A DNA stretch of 8,824 bases from contig CAMLNK010000110.1 of the NCBI GenBank assembly GCA_946481035.1, positions 1 through 8,824 on the forward strand, written 5' to 3'. Origin of the DNA: an uncultured Dyadobacter sp. GTDB lineage: Bacteria > Bacteroidota > Bacteroidia > Cytophagales > Spirosomataceae. Below the pieces are notes generated by a model. The model was not told the origin of the DNA. It ran no database searches and was given only the letters and a program-made list of their open reading frames with translations. A program made the position numbers and the translations under genes. This document shows, one piece after another, positions 8,201 through 8,824 of the stretch; position 1 is the stretch's first letter, and each line of letters starts with the position of its first letter.

Positions 8201-8824
8201 TTTGCAATGCCCTGCTCGATCAGTTTCAGCTGTTCGAGCGCCTCTTCCTTGTGCTGCGGGTGCAGAATGTCCTCCATCCGCATAGAAGCGATCTCGTCCA
8301 GTCCATAGCCGAGCACTTCCCGCCAGGCCTTGTTTACGAATATGAATTTGCCGTCGATTGCCACTAACTGGATCAGATCACTGGTATTATCCACCAGATC
8401 CTGCAACTGGGAGTTGGATTTAGCAATGGCCGACTCCATTCTCCGGCGGCGGGTAATATCGTCCCCGACCAGGGTAATGCATTCTACCTCGTCGTTTTCC
8501 TGGTGCATTAGCACCGAGTTGATCGAGAATGTCCGCAGCGTCCCCTTCTGGGCCAGGAACGGTACTTCCCGCTGTTCGAGCTTGCGTTTACCCTGGATAC
8601 CTTCTTCCAGCATTTGCCGCACCTCATGCTCCTCTTCCTTGGGGATCAGCTTATCGAATATGCTGAAACCGACCAGGTCCGACTCGTGCCAGCCCGTTTT
8701 CATGAGCGCGTGCGGGCTGACGCTGCGGATGATGAAATCCGGCGAAAAAGTAATTCCGATCAGGTTGAGATGTTGGAGTGTGTGGTGAATAGTCTGCCAG
8801 TCGGTTTGGGATAAAATCAGTTCC
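5212..8824 (-). CDS. Soluble hybrid histidine kinase, PAS-PAS-GAF-PAS-PAS-HisKA-HATPase-REC-HPt (5' end outside window)
   Basis: A very large cytoplasmic sensor kinase for a multi-step phosphorelay. The frame stays open to the right edge: about 40 residues precede the ATG at 8703 and complete a PAS domain (GITFSPDFIIRSVSPHALM), so that ATG is internal and the true start lies outside. Numbering from that Met: PAS1 ends about 88; PAS2 about 98-213; GAF about 235-370 (FFIALYDPSKS, LLCVPLRIGDRVTGIIGVKS); PAS3 about 385-508; PAS4 about 515-640; HisKA with phospho-acceptor H660 in SHEIRTP; HATPase with N777 in SNLTSNALKFT and the G box FGGTGLGLAIS; receiver about 904-1025 with D910/D911, phospho-acceptor D960 in FMDIQMPDMDG, T990 and K1012; HPt with H1103 in HTLKGSGG. 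All key phosphorelay residues are intact. No membrane segment is visible in the part present, and there is no DNA-binding output domain, so phosphate must pass from H1103 to a separate regulator not seen here. Input ligands are unknown. It may be transcribed ahead of the receptor gene. Confidence 0.93.
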   Translation of the reverse strand, partial: ELILSQTDWQTIHHTLQHLNLIGITFSPDFIIRSVSPHALMKTGWHESDLVGFSIFDKLIPKEEEHEVRQMLEEGIQGKRKLEQREVPFLAQKGTLRTFSINSVLMHQENDEVECITLVGDDITRRRRMESAIAKSNSQLQDLVDNTSDLIQLVAIDGKFIFVNKAWREVLGYGLDEIASMRMEDILHPQHKEEALEQLKLIEQGIANPSFEAVFMNREGKKVFVAGSVNCRFDNGKPTAFRCILNDFTEKIRAEKAQNLYYSIANWTVNTQNLEEFYHGIHEELGKIIDVRNFFIALYDPSKSYIYFPYYVDQYFKGNVRFTKRKLGNGLTEYAIASNKPLFLSDKDIEKLAKTNSLYLYGVTPKVLLCVPLRIGDRVTGIIGVKSYDDPNMFDTRDLELLEFISGQVAMAIARKQSEEELSKYLARLNAIFDSSSHLIWSVNKSLQLTSFNRNYADLIHNQLGVRPSLQSSAEKFGWRMVGNSNRRTLETKYRQALRGEPQYFEFKIDRKDAGEMWLEFYLNPIHYADGVIEEVSGIARDITRRKEAELSLRHSEELFRGIFENLQDIYCRINRLGEITMISQSVLKRLGYLPEEVIGHRVTEFFADKKRIHSALIRLRKTKSLRNFEITMYRKDGTERQFMINMLMFTNDKGKPTEVAVLARDITELKRNELELLKAKEHAERSLKVKEGFLANMSHEIRTPMNGVIGMIDLLGETPLNTEQKDYVLTIKRSSETLLNILNDILDLSKIEAGKMELHEAPIAVEELLLKLVSLFGQTAKSKGNTLTYHIGPDIPKFIIADQTRLLQIMSNLTSNALKFTENGSVKVFLTLQKKEGLFHKIKVEVQDSGIGISATDKQILFTSFTQLDNSSRKSFGGTGLGLAISKQLCALMNGEIGVESTLGEGSTFWFTFETKETSIAQVSTIVQQEDTPIEDVFTDYHPLILLVDDNAVNRKVANEILKKSGCETDMAESGFKAIEMVEKRYHSDGRGYDIIFMDIQMPDMDGVETTQELKKRFSKGLPPIVAMTAYSMKEDRDRFMSQGMDDYIAKPIRAQTLVQKVKDLMGNIENRKLEQKQKEIAQEAIAPVLDKEIIDQLAGIGGADLVWSVFEDFVGESDELVAGALEAYKNGDIKTVKSNLHTLKGSGGTVGVSQVAEIARDAEWRLKSDDTSTLAEALPALEKAYERFLASYKGLLGEWLK

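Noticed and set aside
8701..8703. ATG at 8703 as the kinase start codon
   Set aside because: The frame continues open to the window edge and the upstream residues complete the first PAS domain, so this ATG is internal.

Overview
The window looks like chromosomal DNA of a Bacteroidota member, most likely an aerobic Cytophagales or Spirosomaceae type such as Dyadobacter or a relative. The support is a carboxypeptidase-regulatory/plug/beta-barrel outer membrane protein of the Bacteroidota type, a soluble multi-PAS/GAF hybrid histidine kinase whose GAF region resembles Bacteroidota kinases, start codons without clear Shine-Dalgarno sequences, and roughly balanced GC content by eye. The genus is a guess from protein style. 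I see no mobile element, phage gene, CRISPR array, tRNA or rRNA.

Layout. The left part (2-2057, plus strand) holds the 3' end of purK, then purE nine bases later, then a small membrane-anchored protein with two LysM domains 61 bases after purE. PurK and PurE together convert AIR to CAIR in de novo purine synthesis. No terminator is visible between the three genes, so the LysM gene may be read from the purine transcript. A hairpin with U-rich flanks on both sides (2083-2115) separates this block from the convergent minus-strand block.

The right part (2140-8824, minus strand) holds a 967-residue outer membrane beta-barrel protein with an N-terminal carboxypeptidase-regulatory-like domain and a TonB-receptor-type plug. 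Upstream of it lies a very large hybrid histidine kinase (at least 1203 residues, running off the right edge). The kinase carries four PAS domains, one GAF domain, HisKA, HATPase, a receiver and a C-terminal HPt domain, so it holds three of the four parts of a phosphorelay and lacks only the final response regulator.

The most unusual non-coding signal is the 168-base gap between kinase and receptor genes. It contains a perfect 17-bp inverted repeat (5047-5063 / 5105-5121) that ends three bases before the receptor start codon, and a perfect 12-bp palindrome (5096-5107) that overlaps its upstream arm. It could be a 5'-UTR hairpin hiding the start region, or an operator over the promoter. A wholly new multi-gene system is not evident: the genes are recognisable family members, and this leader is the best candidate for something undescribed.
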